A stretch of DNA of 64,000 bases, from positions 18,148-82,147 of the forward strand of contig JAILRH010000255.1 of NCBI GenBank assembly GCA_024698345.1, given 5' to 3'. The DNA is from Lachnospiraceae bacterium (GTDB lineage: Bacteria; Bacillota; Clostridia; Lachnospirales; Lachnospiraceae). Each line of letters begins with the position of its first letter. Within the stretch, counting starts at the first letter, position 1. Shown piece after piece: positions 37,115-48,333 of this stretch. The position numbers were made by a program, and so were the translations under genes. The notes below the pieces were generated by a model, which saw only the letters and a list, made by a program, of their open reading frames with translations, searched no databases and was not told the DNA's origin.

Positions 37115-39166
37115 ATGAAAGATATTAAGAATGAAATTGACATTGATAATAATGCAACCGAAAAGACAACCCAGAGATGGGAGTGGATTTCTATAGGACT
37201 GATGGCATATGATGCATTGGCTATAGCAGCAAGTTTTTTCCTTGCTCTTTGGTTTAGATTTGACTGCAAGTATTCAGCAATTCCAAAGATTTATTTGACG
37301 CCGTATTTGCATTTTATTCTTATCGGAATAGCTTTTACAGTTCTTGTATTTTGGAGATTACATTTATATAACAGTATTTGGAAGTTTGTCAGTTACGTGG
37401 AATTACTTAGAATGACATTGGCAACAATAGTTAGCTTTTTGTTTCACTGTGTTGTTATCACGTTGTTCTTCAAGAAGATGCCAATGTCGTACTATTTGTT
37501 TGGTATTATTCTTCAGTTTGTTTCGACTCTCGGTATCAGATTTTCCTACAGATTCGTTCTGTTACTCAGAGGAAGAAAGGATGAGACTGTCAAATATACA
37601 AAGATGTCCAACGTTATGCTTATAGGAGCAGGAAAAGCAGGACAGATGATTCTTCGCGATATTAAGGATGCTAAAGAAATCAATGACAGGGTTTGCTGTA
37701 TTATTGATGATGACCCTAATACATGGGGACGTGCAATAGACGGTATTCCTGTTGTTGGAGGAAGAGATGACATACTTAAGAATGTAGAGGAATATGAGAT
37801 TGATAAGATATTCCTTACAATTCCAAGTGCTACAGCACTTGATAAGAGAGAAATTCTCAACATCTGTAGTGAGACAGGATGTGAACTTAAGAATCTTCCG
37901 GGAGCATTTCAGTTTGTTAACGGTGAGATTAATGTAAATGCCTTGAAGGACGTAGCGGTTGAGGATCTTCTTGGAAGAGAGCAGATAAAGGTTAATCTTG
38001 ACGAGATTCTGAATCAGATTAGCGGGAAGGTCTGCCTGGTGTCAGGTGGAGGTGGAAGCATCGGTTCAGAACTTTGCAGGCAGATAGCTACACATAATCC
38101 AAAGCAGTTGATTATATTAGACATATATGAGAACAATGCGTATGATATTCAACAGGAACTGAAGAGAAAGTATCCTGAACTTGATTTGGTCGTTCTTGTT
38201 GGGTCAGTGAGAGATTCAAGAAGAGTGAGAGCTATTTTTGAAGAGTATCATCCTGACATCGTGTATCATGCAGCTGCACATAAACATGTACCTCTTATGG
38301 AGGACAGTCCGTGTGAGGCAATTAAGAATAATTCAATAGGTACATATAAGATTGCATATGAGGCAATGATGAACGGAACCAAAAAGTTTGTTCTTATCAG
38401 TACAGATAAGGCTGTTAATCCTACTAATATTATGGGAGCAAGTAAGAGACTTTGTGAGATGATTATACAGTCTTTTGACCGTATGATAAAAGAAAATACA
38501 CCGGATAAACTTCCATTATTATTTGCTCATTCAGAAGACGAAGATGGTTCAATCAGCAATCACAGATCTCTTCCTAAAGAGATTAAGACAGAGTTTGTTG
38601 CAGTACGTTTTGGAAATGTTCTTGGAAGTAACGGTTCGGTTATTCCTCTGTTCAAGAAACAGATTGAGGAGGGTGGTCCTGTTACAGTAACTCATCCTGA
38701 TATTATCAGATATTTCATGACAATCCCTGAGGCAGTAAGTCTTGTACTTCAGGCGGGAGCTTACGCAAAAGGGGGAGAAATATTTGTCCTTGATATGGGA
38801 GAACCGGTAAAGATTGATACTCTTGCAAGGAATCTTATCAAACTTTCAGGACTTAAGCCTGATGTTGATATCAGAATTGAATATACCGGATTACGACCTG
38901 GTGAAAAATTATTTGAAGAGAAACTTATGGCTGAAGAAGGTATGAAAAAGACTGCAAATAATCTGATTCACATAGGAAAGCCTATTGAGTTTGAAATAGA
39001 AGAATTCTTAGGACAGTTAGAAGAACTGATGTATGAATCTTACAACAATTGTGTCAGGGTGCCTGAGATAGTTGAGTCGATTGTACCAACATATCATCCT
39101 GTCGGAGTGAATGGTGATAAGTACAAGAGAGATGAGTACAAGAAGTTATTCAAAGTTGTTGGATAA
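37115..39166 (+). CDS. CapD/PglF-type membrane NDP-sugar epimerase/dehydratase
   Basis: Four N-terminal TMs, two Rossmann motifs ('MLIGAGKAGQMI', 'CLVSGGGGSIGSELCRQI'), 'YHAAAHKHVPLME'. Confidence 0.93.
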   Translation: MKDIKNEIDIDNNATEKTTQRWEWISIGLMAYDALAIAASFFLALWFRFDCKYSAIPKIYLTPYLHFILIGIAFTVLVFWRLHLYNSIWKFVSYVELLRMTLATIVSFLFHCVVITLFFKKMPMSYYLFGIILQFVSTLGIRFSYRFVLLLRGRKDETVKYTKMSNVMLIGAGKAGQMILRDIKDAKEINDRVCCIIDDDPNTWGRAIDGIPVVGGRDDILKNVEEYEIDKIFLTIPSATALDKREILNICSETGCELKNLPGAFQFVNGEINVNALKDVAVEDLLGREQIKVNLDEILNQISGKVCLVSGGGGSIGSELCRQIATHNPKQLIILDIYENNAYDIQQELKRKYPELDLVVLVGSVRDSRRVRAIFEEYHPDIVYHAAAHKHVPLMEDSPCEAIKNNSIGTYKIAYEAMMNGTKKFVLISTDKAVNPTNIMGASKRLCEMIIQSFDRMIKENTPDKLPLLFAHSEDEDGSISNHRSLPKEIKTEFVAVRFGNVLGSNGSVIPLFKKQIEEGGPVTVTHPDIIRYFMTIPEAVSLVLQAGAYAKGGEIFVLDMGEPVKIDTLARNLIKLSGLKPDVDIRIEYTGLRPGEKLFEEKLMAEEGMKKTANNLIHIGKPIEFEIEEFLGQLEELMYESYNNCVRVPEIVESIVPTYHPVGVNGDKYKRDEYKKLFKVVG

Positions 39167-39398
39167 TAAATGAATTCTAATAAATATTAAATTGATTTTT
39201 AATGATTACAGGTGAGTGTGTATTACATTTAATAAGATAATTGTTAATAATATACTGAATATTATTAGTAGTACAGTGATTATGACATCATATTTTAGGG
39301 TATGATGTCATAATTGTATATAGAGAATCAGACATTAGAATTGAGCTTAAAAAGAACAGATATATCAGAAAAATAACAGTATGAAAGGAATTGAAAAA

Positions 39399-40595
39399 AT
39401 GAACATTTTAGTTACCGGCGCAAAAGGTATGGTTGGAACAGCCCTTGTTAATAATCTGAAAAACATTAGAGATTACAAGAACAGAACAAGACCTAATATT
39501 GTAATTGATGAGGTCTTTGAGTACGACTTGGATTCTACTGAGGAAGAACTCGAAAAATATTGCAGAGAAGCTGAGTTTGTGTTTAATCTTGCAGGTGTTA
39601 ACAGACCTGAAAATCAGGAAGAATTTATGAATGGCAATTTCGGTTTCGCATCTCAACTTCTTGATTGTCTCAAAAAATATAATAATAAGGCACCTGTAAT
39701 GCTTAGTTCTTCTGTTCAGGCGACTTTATCAGGAAGATTTGGCGATTCAGAGTATGGACGTTCTAAAAAGGCCGGGGAAGATTTGTTTTTTGAATATGGA
39801 AAAGAGACAGGAGCAAAAGTGGCAGTTTACAGATTTCCTAATCTTATGGGACATTCCAGACCAAAATACAATTCAGCAGTGTCTACATTTTGCTATGCGG
39901 TTGCAAATGATGAAGATTTTACTGTAAATGACAGAAGTACTGAATTGGAACTGCTCTATATTGATGATTTGGTAGAAGGAATGTTTGACCTTTTAGAAGG
40001 AAAGGAAAAACATTGCGAGTACGATGGAGTAGAGGCGGTGGAGAGAGAAGATGGACGTTTCTGCTATGTTCCAGCAACGCATAAGGTTACGCTTGGTGAG
40101 ATAGTTGATCTGTTAAATGAATTCAAAGAGCAGCCTGTAACTCTTATGATGCCAAAGATGCCGGAAGGCTCTTTTGCAAAGAAACTGTATTCTTTGTATC
40201 TTACATATTTACCAAAGGAAAAGTTTAAGTATGCACTGAAGACAAATGCTGATGAGCGAGGATCGTTCACTGAACTTGTCCATACTGAGGATTGCGGACA
40301 GGTTTCAATTAATATAAGTAAGCCTGGCGTGGTGAAGGGGCAGCATTGGCACAATACTAAATGGGAATTGTTTATCGTTGTTTCAGGTCATGGCTTGATT
40401 CAGGAACGCAACATTAACACGGGTGAGATGGTTGAATTTGAAGTGAGTGGCGATAAGATTGAAGCTATTCATATGATACCGGGCTGGACTCACAATATTA
40501 TCAACTTAAGCGAGACAGAGAATCTTGTTACGGTTATGACTTGTAATGAGATATTTAACCCTGCAAAACCGGATACTTTCTTTGAAGAAGTATAA
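39399..40595 (+). CDS. CapF/WbjC-like bifunctional NAD-dependent epimerase/reductase with C-terminal cupin
   Basis: 'MNILVTGAKGMVGTALV', 'EFVFNLAGVNRPENQEEF', 'SEYGRSKKAGEDLFF', cupin 'GVVKGQHWHNTKWELFIVVSGHGLI'. Confidence 0.85.
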   Translation: MNILVTGAKGMVGTALVNNLKNIRDYKNRTRPNIVIDEVFEYDLDSTEEELEKYCREAEFVFNLAGVNRPENQEEFMNGNFGFASQLLDCLKKYNNKAPVMLSSSVQATLSGRFGDSEYGRSKKAGEDLFFEYGKETGAKVAVYRFPNLMGHSRPKYNSAVSTFCYAVANDEDFTVNDRSTELELLYIDDLVEGMFDLLEGKEKHCEYDGVEAVEREDGRFCYVPATHKVTLGEIVDLLNEFKEQPVTLMMPKMPEGSFAKKLYSLYLTYLPKEKFKYALKTNADERGSFTELVHTEDCGQVSINISKPGVVKGQHWHNTKWELFIVVSGHGLIQERNINTGEMVEFEVSGDKIEAIHMIPGWTHNIINLSETENLVTVMTCNEIFNPAKPDTFFEEV

Positions 40596-40799
40596 AAAAT
40601 AATTCTTCATTGCGTTAAAGCATTAAATGTTGTAGAATAAAGGATGGACTGAATTATTATGTGGAGCAGAACTGGCTCTTACTAAGGAAGAATTGATTAA
40701 AAAGCTGATATAATGTGCGGTAGAAGTACAAATTCAGTAAAAGGAACGCAAAGGCGTTTTTGATTTATGTATACTTTTGAAAAAGGAAGGAAAATAAAA

Positions 40800-42098
40800 A
40801 TGGGCAAATATTTTCAAGAAGACATTGAGACAATGCCTCAATCTGAGATTAAGAAGATTCAGGAGAAGGGCCTTATCGATGTTGTAAAGCGCGTGTATGA
40901 GAATGTTCCATATTATGCAAAGAAGATGGAAGAGATAGGTGTTACTCCGGATGATATAAAGAACCTGAAGGATATTACTAAGTTACCATTTCTTACAAAA
41001 GATGATTTAAGAGATGCATATCCATATGGTTTACTTGCAGTACCTAAGAAGGATTGTGTTCGTATTCATTCTACATCAGGAACTACAGGTAAGAGAGTAG
41101 TAGATTTCTATACACAGAAGGATTTGGATATGTGGAGCGACTGTACAGCCAGAGCGTTGGTTGCAGCAGGAGCATCTGAGGAAGATGTAGTTCACGTTTG
41201 CTATGGTTACGGATTATTTACAGGTGGTTCCGGAATTCATGACGGTTCTCACAAGGTTGGATGTCTTACGCTTCCAATGTCATCAGGAAATACAGACAGA
41301 CAGCTTCAGTTTATGCAGGACATGGAAGCAACAATTCTTTGTTGTACACCTTCTTATGCTGCATATCTTGCTGAATCTATTGAAAAGAGAGGAATCAAAG
41401 ATAATCTTAAGTTAAAGGCTGGTATCTTTGGTGCAGAGGCATGGTCTGAAGATATGAGACATTCCATTGAAGGCAAGCTTGGTATCAAAGCTCACGATAT
41501 ATATGGTCTTACTGAGATTCAGGGACCTGGTGTTTCCTTTGAATGTGAAGAGCAGGACGGAATGCATATCTGTGAAGATTACTTCATTCCTGAGGTAGTT
41601 GATCCTGAGACTTTAGAACCTGTACCTGACGGAGAACTTGGAGAACTTGTATTTACAAGCTTTGCAAAGGAAGCGTTCCCTCTTATCAGATACAGAACAA
41701 AAGACATCACATATATTACTCATGAGAAGTGTAAATGTGGACGTACTCACGCACGTATCCACAGACTTATGGGAAGAACAGATGATATGCTTATCATCAA
41801 GGGTGTAAATGTCTACCCATCACAGGTAGAGGAAGTTCTTATCAAACGTGGTATGGAACCTAACTACCAGCTTATCATCGACAGAATTGACAACAGTGAT
41901 ACACTTGATGTTCATGTTGAAAAGAGCGGTATGCTTATCAATTCTGACTACGAAGTAATCAAGGCTAAAGAGCGCGAAATTGTATCCGGACTTAAGAGCA
42001 TGCTTGGAATTTACGCTAAGGTTACACTTGTTGAGCCTGATTCAATTCCAAGAAGTGAAGGAAAAGCTGTAAGAGTAATTGATAACAGAAAGATATAA
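40800..42098 (+). CDS. paaK: Phenylacetate-CoA ligase (copy 1)
   Basis: 'RIHSTSGTTGKRVVDFYTQKDL', 'DIYGLTEIQGPGVSFECEEQDGMHICEDYF', 'LMGRTDDMLIIKGVNVYPSQVEEVL'. Confidence 0.93.
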   Translation: MGKYFQEDIETMPQSEIKKIQEKGLIDVVKRVYENVPYYAKKMEEIGVTPDDIKNLKDITKLPFLTKDDLRDAYPYGLLAVPKKDCVRIHSTSGTTGKRVVDFYTQKDLDMWSDCTARALVAAGASEEDVVHVCYGYGLFTGGSGIHDGSHKVGCLTLPMSSGNTDRQLQFMQDMEATILCCTPSYAAYLAESIEKRGIKDNLKLKAGIFGAEAWSEDMRHSIEGKLGIKAHDIYGLTEIQGPGVSFECEEQDGMHICEDYFIPEVVDPETLEPVPDGELGELVFTSFAKEAFPLIRYRTKDITYITHEKCKCGRTHARIHRLMGRTDDMLIIKGVNVYPSQVEEVLIKRGMEPNYQLIIDRIDNSDTLDVHVEKSGMLINSDYEVIKAKEREIVSGLKSMLGIYAKVTLVEPDSIPRSEGKAVRVIDNRKI

Positions 42099-42165
42099 TA
42101 AGCAAAAACATTCAGCCAAATGCATAAAACAAGTGTAGGCTGAAAGGTTGAATAGTTATTGTAAT

Positions 42166-42208
42166 AAAAAATTGCAACTAAAGGATTTGCCTTAAGTTGC
42201 AATTTTTT
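42166..42208. terminator. Bidirectional terminator between convergent genes
   Basis: AAAAATTGCAACTaaaggatttgccttAAGTTGCAATTTTTT. Confidence 0.85.
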
Positions 42209-42210
42209 GA

Positions 42211-42582
42211 TTAAATGATATTTCGAACAATTCCAAACAAAATAACTATTGCTAAGATTACATACCACAAATTAGATTTTGAATTCATTAACCTGAAATT
42301 ACCGTATCGTACGTAATGGTATGTATCATAAATACATATCATTCCTAAAAAAGGAAGTAGAAAGAATAACAGCTGATTGTGTTGAAATGCCGATTTGAAA
42401 TCCAAATGCATCATTGAGGTGCACATCCTTGTTATACCGCATCCCGGACATTTTAATCCGGTAACAAGATTGAAAACACAAGGAATTGCCCAGCCGGTTA
42501 TGCTTACGAAGATACCGTAACAAATTCCGACAATTATAATGATGCAAATAACAGATAAACTTTTTTTGAATCTGTTTTTCAT
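42211..42582 (-). CDS. DUF2752-like small membrane protein
   Basis: 'CVFNLVTGLKCPGCGITRMCTSMMHLDFKSAFQHNQLLF' motif. Confidence 0.8.
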   Translation of the reverse strand: MKNRFKKSLSVICIIIIVGICYGIFVSITGWAIPCVFNLVTGLKCPGCGITRMCTSMMHLDFKSAFQHNQLLFFLLPFLGMICIYDTYHYVRYGNFRLMNSKSNLWYVILAIVILFGIVRNII

Positions 42583-42584
42583 TA

Positions 42585-42947
42585 TTAGAATTTGGAGCTT
42601 CCTGAGCTGAGTTTATTTAATTCGTTCTGGATGATACAGTATGAAATGATGCCTAATCCTACTAAAGATAGAAGCAGTAAGAGAATTCCATAATTTTCTT
42701 TTTGAAGACCGTTCTGTTCTCTAAGCGAATCAATCTTATTACCTGTAACATACATCCAATATAATCCGTAGATACCACATGTTACAAGAGTAAGTAATAC
42801 TACTACACCACCGGACATGTCTTTTCCGTATGAACCGTAAAGTGTATTGGTATCATCGTTTAGACAAGCCAACCAGTATAATCCGTAGATGCCACAAGTT
42901 ACAAGTGTTAAAATAATCTGTACAGCAATATTTCTTTGTTTTAACAT
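42585..42947 (-). CDS. DUF4234-like membrane protein with internal duplication
   Basis: Twice-repeated 'LTLVTCGIYGLYW'; GAGGAG RBS before MLKQRN. Confidence 0.8.
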   Translation of the reverse strand: MLKQRNIAVQIILTLVTCGIYGLYWLACLNDDTNTLYGSYGKDMSGGVVVLLTLVTCGIYGLYWMYVTGNKIDSLREQNGLQKENYGILLLLLSLVGLGIISYCIIQNELNKLSSGSSKF

Positions 42948-43190
42948 TTTTTCTCCTCTTTGTAAAATAATATACAAAAAAATACTATATCATATGAAAT
43001 GCGATTGCAATAGTAAAATAAAAATATGAAGAAATGACAGTTAAATAAATATATGAAGAAATGAATATAAAACTATGTAAAAACTTTCGCAAAAAAGAAT
43101 TATATATGTTATAATAAAGTTTGTTGTTTTATTATAGAGGTAGAACATGCATAAAAAGAAAAATATGTTAGACAAAAGAGGTAGAAATCA

Positions 43191-44681
43191 GTGAGAAAAG
43201 GATTTGACAATGACAAGTATTTAAAAATGCAGTCAGAGCACATCAGAGAGAGAATAGCTCAATTTGGAAATAAACTATATCTTGAGTTCGGTGGAAAGTT
43301 ATTTGATGATTTTCATGCGTCAAGAGTTTTACCGGGATTTGAGCCTGATTCCAAGTTGCAGATGCTTCTTCAGTTAAAAGATCAGGCTGAGATTGTTATA
43401 GTTATCAGTGCTGAAGATATTGAAGAGAATAAGGTTAGAGGTGATTACGGTATCACTTATGATATGGATGTTTTGAGACTTATTGATGAGTTCCAGTCTA
43501 TCGGACTTTTTGTAGGAAGTGTTTGTCTTACAAAGTTTGCGGGACAACCATCTGCAGAACTGTTTATGAAGAGACTCGAGTCTATGGGAATTAAGTCTTA
43601 CAAACATTACAAGATTCCGGGATATCCTAGTGATGTTAAGTTTATTGTTAGCGATGAGGGGTATGGCAAGAACGACTACATAGAGACGGAGCGTCCATTG
43701 GTAGTAATTACTGCTCCGGGACCTGGAAGCGGAAAGATGGCTACATGCCTTTCTCAGTTATACCACGAATATAAGAAGGGAATTAAGGCAGGATATGCCA
43801 AGTTTGAGACTTTCCCAATTTGGAATATACCACTTAAGCATCCTGTTAATCTTGCATATGAGGCAGCTACAGCAGATCTCAATGATGTCAATATGATTGA
43901 TCCTTTCCATTTAGAGGCATACGGTGAGACAACTGTTAACTACAACAGAGATATTGAAATCTTCCCTGTTGTTAATGCTATGTTTGAACTTATTGCAGGA
44001 GAAAGTCCATACAAATCCCCAACAGATATGGGTGTTAATATGGCAGGAAACTGCATCTTTGACGATGAAGCATGTTGCGATGCTTCTAAGCAGGAGATTA
44101 TCAGACGTTATTATAAGAGTCTTTGCGAAAAGAAACGTAAGGGAACAACTAAGGACGATATATATAAGTTAGAGTTGCTCATGAAGCAGGCAGAGATAAC
44201 AGTAGAAGACAGAAAAGTGGCAGTTGCCGCATTGGCAAGACAGGAAGAAACAGAGGGCAAGCCTGCAGCAGCAATAGAACTTCCGAATGGTTCTATAGTG
44301 ACCGGAAGAACAAGTGAATTGCTTGGAGCTGCTTCGTCAGCGCTGCTTAATGCAATCAAGGTTTTAGCCGGAATCGATGATGAGGTCAAACTCATTGCAC
44401 CTGAAGCTATCGAGCCTATTCAGACACTCAAGACTAACTATCTTGGAAGCAACAATCCAAGACTTCATACAGATGAGATTCTGACAGCACTTTCATCTAC
44501 TGCGGCACACAGTGATGTTGCAAGGATTGCATTGGAACAGTTGCCACAGCTCAGAGGATGCGATGCTCATTCCACAGTACTTTTATCAACAGTTGATGAG
44601 CAGATTTTTAAGAAACTTGGAATTCAGCTTACTTGCGAGCCAAAGTATGAGGAAGACGGCAGAATGTATCATAAGCACTAG
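43191..44681 (+). CDS. DUF1846 domain protein
   Basis: Full-length recognisable family: '[56 protein letters not shown]'. GTG start. Confidence 0.9.
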   Translation: MRKGFDNDKYLKMQSEHIRERIAQFGNKLYLEFGGKLFDDFHASRVLPGFEPDSKLQMLLQLKDQAEIVIVISAEDIEENKVRGDYGITYDMDVLRLIDEFQSIGLFVGSVCLTKFAGQPSAELFMKRLESMGIKSYKHYKIPGYPSDVKFIVSDEGYGKNDYIETERPLVVITAPGPGSGKMATCLSQLYHEYKKGIKAGYAKFETFPIWNIPLKHPVNLAYEAATADLNDVNMIDPFHLEAYGETTVNYNRDIEIFPVVNAMFELIAGESPYKSPTDMGVNMAGNCIFDDEACCDASKQEIIRRYYKSLCEKKRKGTTKDDIYKLELLMKQAEITVEDRKVAVAALARQEETEGKPAAAIELPNGSIVTGRTSELLGAASSALLNAIKVLAGIDDEVKLIAPEAIEPIQTLKTNYLGSNNPRLHTDEILTALSSTAAHSDVARIALEQLPQLRGCDAHSTVLLSTVDEQIFKKLGIQLTCEPKYEEDGRMYHKH

Positions 44682-44730
44682 AGACAGTTAACAATAATAA
44701 AAACATAATAATTTAAAAATACGGAACAAA

Positions 44731-44779
44731 ACACAGGACAGTTTTAAGCAATGGCTTTAAATTTGTTCTGTGTTTTTTA
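44731..44779 (+). terminator. Putative intrinsic terminator
   Basis: AACACAGGACA...TTTGTTCTGTGTTTTTT. Confidence 0.55.
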
Positions 44780-44913
44780 TATAAATAAGTTAAAATAATA
44801 GTAGTATACAAAGTGGTGTATTAGACTGAAAAAATGACCACTTTATCGGGGTGATTTTATTGAAAAAAGTCAAGGAAAAGGATTCAAAGTTGGGGAGACA
44901 GAGGGATAAGAAT

Positions 44914-45618
44914 ATGAATGAAAAAAATAATGAAAAAAATAATGAAAATAAAAACGATAATAAAAACGATAATAAAAATAGTGATTTGAAAGAATGGGAA
45001 CTTGAATATAGTCAGTTTGGTGTTGATAGCATTTACCAATATATACAGGATATGGCAGTGAAGTACAACTTATCGCAGACACTTGAGGCTTTGCCATATG
45101 TTTGCAGGATGCATGAGGGACAATATAGAAAAGGCGAGTGTAAATTACCTTATAGCATTCATCCATTGACTGTTGCAGCACATGCTCTCGCGCTGCATAT
45201 TATTGATGATGTTGTTATTGCGACAAGTCTTTGCCATGATATCTGTGAAGATTGCAAAGATGAAAACGGAAACAGAATCAGTGCAAATGATCTTCCTATT
45301 GGAGATGAAGCTAAGGCGGCAGTTGCACTTTTGACAAAAAAGAAGAGAAAAGATTTTGTGAAAAAAGAGTATTATGACAATATACAAAATAATCAGGTTG
45401 CGATGATTGTAAAGGTTTTGGACAGATGCCATAACATATCGAAAATGGCAACAGGTTTTTCGAAAGAGCGAATTAACGGATATATCGCAGAGACTGAACA
45501 ATATGTTTTTCCGCTGATAGATATTATCGAAAAAAACTACCCTGAATATAAAGAGAAGATGTTTGTAATCAGGTATCATATGCTCGCAGTGATGGAAAGT
45601 TTAAAAAGATATGTATAA
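44914..45618 (+). CDS. SpoT/RelA-like HD-domain phosphohydrolase with Asn/Lys-rich N-terminal repeat
   Basis: 'CRMHEGQYRKGECKLPYSIHPLTVAAHAL...DDVVIATSLCHDICEDC...KVLDRCHNIS'; N-terminus NEKNNEKNNENKNDNKNDNKNSD. Confidence 0.8.
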   Translation: MNEKNNEKNNENKNDNKNDNKNSDLKEWELEYSQFGVDSIYQYIQDMAVKYNLSQTLEALPYVCRMHEGQYRKGECKLPYSIHPLTVAAHALALHIIDDVVIATSLCHDICEDCKDENGNRISANDLPIGDEAKAAVALLTKKKRKDFVKKEYYDNIQNNQVAMIVKVLDRCHNISKMATGFSKERINGYIAETEQYVFPLIDIIEKNYPEYKEKMFVIRYHMLAVMESLKRYV

Positions 45619-45837
45619 AAATAATTTTATATACCTTTTTATTAAATTTGTGATAAAATAGAAATAAGCATAATTATTTATAAGGGGAATGCATATTATT
45701 CAATGATATTTAATATGCACCGGAAAGATATAAATTAATAGAATTGAAAAAGAAAGGATAATTATACTCATTTAATTAATAGTTTCTATTCCAATGAGAC
45801 GACGGTTATGGGATATGTTAGGAGGTTATATTAGAGT

Positions 45838-46308
45838 ATGATTGATAACAGAAAGAGTAGTTCTGTAGGTTTTTTCTTATTCTTTGCTGTTCTGTTGTTA
45901 GCATCAATTCTGGTAATAGTCTATGGTACAAATGAAAAGAAGAGTCTTTTGTACAGTGCAGAGTATGTTGCAAGAGAGCAGGAAGAAACAATAGATGTCC
46001 AATATTTTGAAATGAATGGAGAGGCCTTTTCTATTGGTGCGAACAGTCAGGGAAAGCCTGTATTTAAAGATCCGGAGGCTGCCCTTGAGGCGTTGAAGGC
46101 GGATTACCAGACAGGAGTTAATCTGATAAAAGAAGAGTTTAAACTTGCGGAGTTAACTGATAAAAGTTATAAAGAGTATTTGAGAAAAGGAAAGAAGATT
46201 TCCAACGGTTCTGAAAATGCGAGAATGCAGGCAGATTTCGTAGTAAAGTTTTTAGAAGTATATGATAACAGTTTTGCTGATGATTACAATATCAAGCTGC
46301 CATATTAA
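45838..46308 (+). CDS. Single-TM protein of unknown function
   Basis: RBS AGGAGG; N-terminal TM 'SSVGFFLFFAVLLLASILVIVYG'. Confidence 0.65.
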   Translation: MIDNRKSSSVGFFLFFAVLLLASILVIVYGTNEKKSLLYSAEYVAREQEETIDVQYFEMNGEAFSIGANSQGKPVFKDPEAALEALKADYQTGVNLIKEEFKLAELTDKSYKEYLRKGKKISNGSENARMQADFVVKFLEVYDNSFADDYNIKLPY

Positions 46309-46393
46309 TAGAGCTTGAGTTGCGAGAATAAACTGGTATTGCTTGAGAATAATAACTGGATTTCGTGATTACAAATTGGAACAATAATTATAA

Positions 46394-46440
46394 AAGAAGA
46401 AGGCAAGTTGCAATAGTGCACGCTTGCCTTCTTCTTTTAT
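46394..46440. terminator. Long (17-bp stem) hairpin terminator
   Basis: AAAAGAAGAAGGCAAG...GCTTGCCTTCTTCTTTT. Confidence 0.85.
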
Positions 46441-46522
46441 GGGGAAAAACGGTAATCGCCGCAGCGGGTAACTGCGGCGATCGAAAGGAAATAATTGTAG
46501 TATGGCTAAACTAGTAACCAAG

Positions 46523-46978
46523 TTACTGTGCTTGATAGAAATCATGGGCAAAATACAAATGATTCTTCAACGATCCGTTCATTCTTGATTTGAATGCATC
46601 ATAGTACATTCTTGCGTTCTTTCCATCGAAAATAACATTGCCAATGACAAGTTTGGTTCCATGGAATTTGTTTATGAAATCGCTTATAATACTGTCAATG
46701 ATGCGGGTATCCTTTACATTGGTAACGGCACCGGCTTTGACAAAGCTGTTATTTACAAAAATCATATAGGATAATTCTGTTTGTCCACAGTATATTGTAA
46801 TATTGGCCTGCTGACCTGAATCACTACTTACTTGTTTCTTTTCTTCCGAACCGACTTCGAACTTCCTCGCATCTTTTTTGTAAAAATAGTTCATCATTTT
46901 AAAGTGACTGAATAAATCGATTTCGTTAACCCCAAATTTCTTACTGATTTGCCCAACCATATAGTTTTCTTCAAACAA
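46523..46978 (-). CDS. Hypothetical protein
   Basis: 151-aa ORF with AGGAGG upstream of its ATG (46978 side). Confidence 0.65.
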   Translation of the reverse strand: MFEENYMVGQISKKFGVNEIDLFSHFKMMNYFYKKDARKFEVGSEEKKQVSSDSGQQANITIYCGQTELSYMIFVNNSFVKAGAVTNVKDTRIIDSIISDFINKFHGTKLVIGNVIFDGKNARMYYDAFKSRMNGSLKNHLYFAHDFYQAQ

Positions 46979-47279
46979 AACCTACCACCTCCTTATAATT
47001 AAATTCTTGCAGAATAATTTATACATTTCTGTTGCAATGATGTGAACATTTTGTGAACTTTTTGCATAAAAGTGTTTAACGATGTATAAAAACCATTTTA
47101 TTTAACACGGAGTTTAAAAAGAGTGTAAATGAATAGTGATGAATTTTTATTAGATAAATGAATGATAGTAAAATATTACAAGATTAATGAATAATGATGA
47201 ATTCTTATCTGATTGTATAGAATAATATATAAATATGGTGTATGATAGGAAAAGTGTGACACGTGAAAGGAGATTTTCA

Positions 47280-47792
47280 ATGAGAAATATATTTAAAAGA
47301 ACTGTGGCAGTTTCAATGATTATGATTATGGCGGCGACTACATTGAGTGGATGCAATTCAAATAAGAAGGCTGATGGCAAAAGTAAGGAGACTAAGCAGG
47401 AAATTACAAATCAGGCATTTGTTGACGGAAAGAAAGTTTTTGATGATTATATGAATAGTAAATACAATAAGAAGACTAAGAAAGAGGCTGAAAACATTTA
47501 TTCTTATACTATTAGAGATAAAGAGAAAAATATACTGGTAAAATATGCCTTTGTATATTTGAAATCTGATGAAGAAGCTGATAAATACATTGATAATGTA
47601 TCAGGTGCTTTCTCAGATGATTATGTAAGTGAATATGATGCCGGAGAAAAGGGAGTTGCAATTATCCCTTCAGATGATATAGATTATCCTTCATATATTC
47701 TGACTAAAAAAGGAACAGGTGTATATACTGTTTCATACGAAGATGAGTATGAAGCAGATGCAAAAGAATTTATTGTCGAAGTTACAAAGTAA
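47280..47792 (+). CDS. Small lipoprotein
   Basis: '[35 protein letters not shown]' lipobox LSGC; AAAGGAG RBS. Confidence 0.8.
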   Translation: MRNIFKRTVAVSMIMIMAATTLSGCNSNKKADGKSKETKQEITNQAFVDGKKVFDDYMNSKYNKKTKKEAENIYSYTIRDKEKNILVKYAFVYLKSDEEADKYIDNVSGAFSDDYVSEYDAGEKGVAIIPSDDIDYPSYILTKKGTGVYTVSYEDEYEADAKEFIVEVTK

Positions 47793-47820
47793 TATTATTT
47801 TATTCAAAGGGAATTATAAA

Positions 47821-48333
47821 ATGAGCAGAGTAAAAATAATAAAGAAAAAAACTGATTATTCACTCGAGTATGTCGTTGGTGAAGAGTATGAGGTTGATAC
47901 TACGTGGTATGGTGGAGTGAATATAATAGGTAAGAGTGGAATTCCGGTTCCTGTTGAAAAGGATGAATATATTTTAATAGAAGAAACAGGTGCTTCGGAA
48001 AATGTTGAAAACTCAGATTTTTCAGACAAAACTCATTATTCAGATGGCGAAAATAAAACTGCTTTTATGAATAATGATAGAGATATAACCGTTGGCGATA
48101 TAGTGAGACATTTTAAAAGGGAATGGATTAAAGAAGACAATTCTGAGTATTATTACAAGGTATTGGCATTTGCCAGCCATACCGAAACAGGAGAGAGACT
48201 TGTAATTTATCAGGGGATGTATCCGCCTTTTAAGGTGTGCGCAAGACCGTATGACATGTTTATGTCTGAAGTTGACAGAGAAAAATATCCGGATGTAAAA
48301 CAAAAATATAGATTTGAAAAAGTAGAACTATAG
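47821..48333 (+). CDS. DUF1653-like domain protein
   Basis: '[61 protein letters not shown]'. Confidence 0.8.
   Translation: MSRVKIIKKKTDYSLEYVVGEEYEVDTTWYGGVNIIGKSGIPVPVEKDEYILIEETGASENVENSDFSDKTHYSDGENKTAFMNNDRDITVGDIVRHFKREWIKEDNSEYYYKVLAFASHTETGERLVIYQGMYPPFKVCARPYDMFMSEVDREKYPDVKQKYRFEKVEL

Noticed and set aside
46451-46481. GC-rich hairpin ATCGCCGCAG…CTGCGGCGAT after the 46.4-kb terminator
   Set aside because: Perfect stem but no T-tract or second copy seen; may be a second terminator or repeat element, insufficient evidence.
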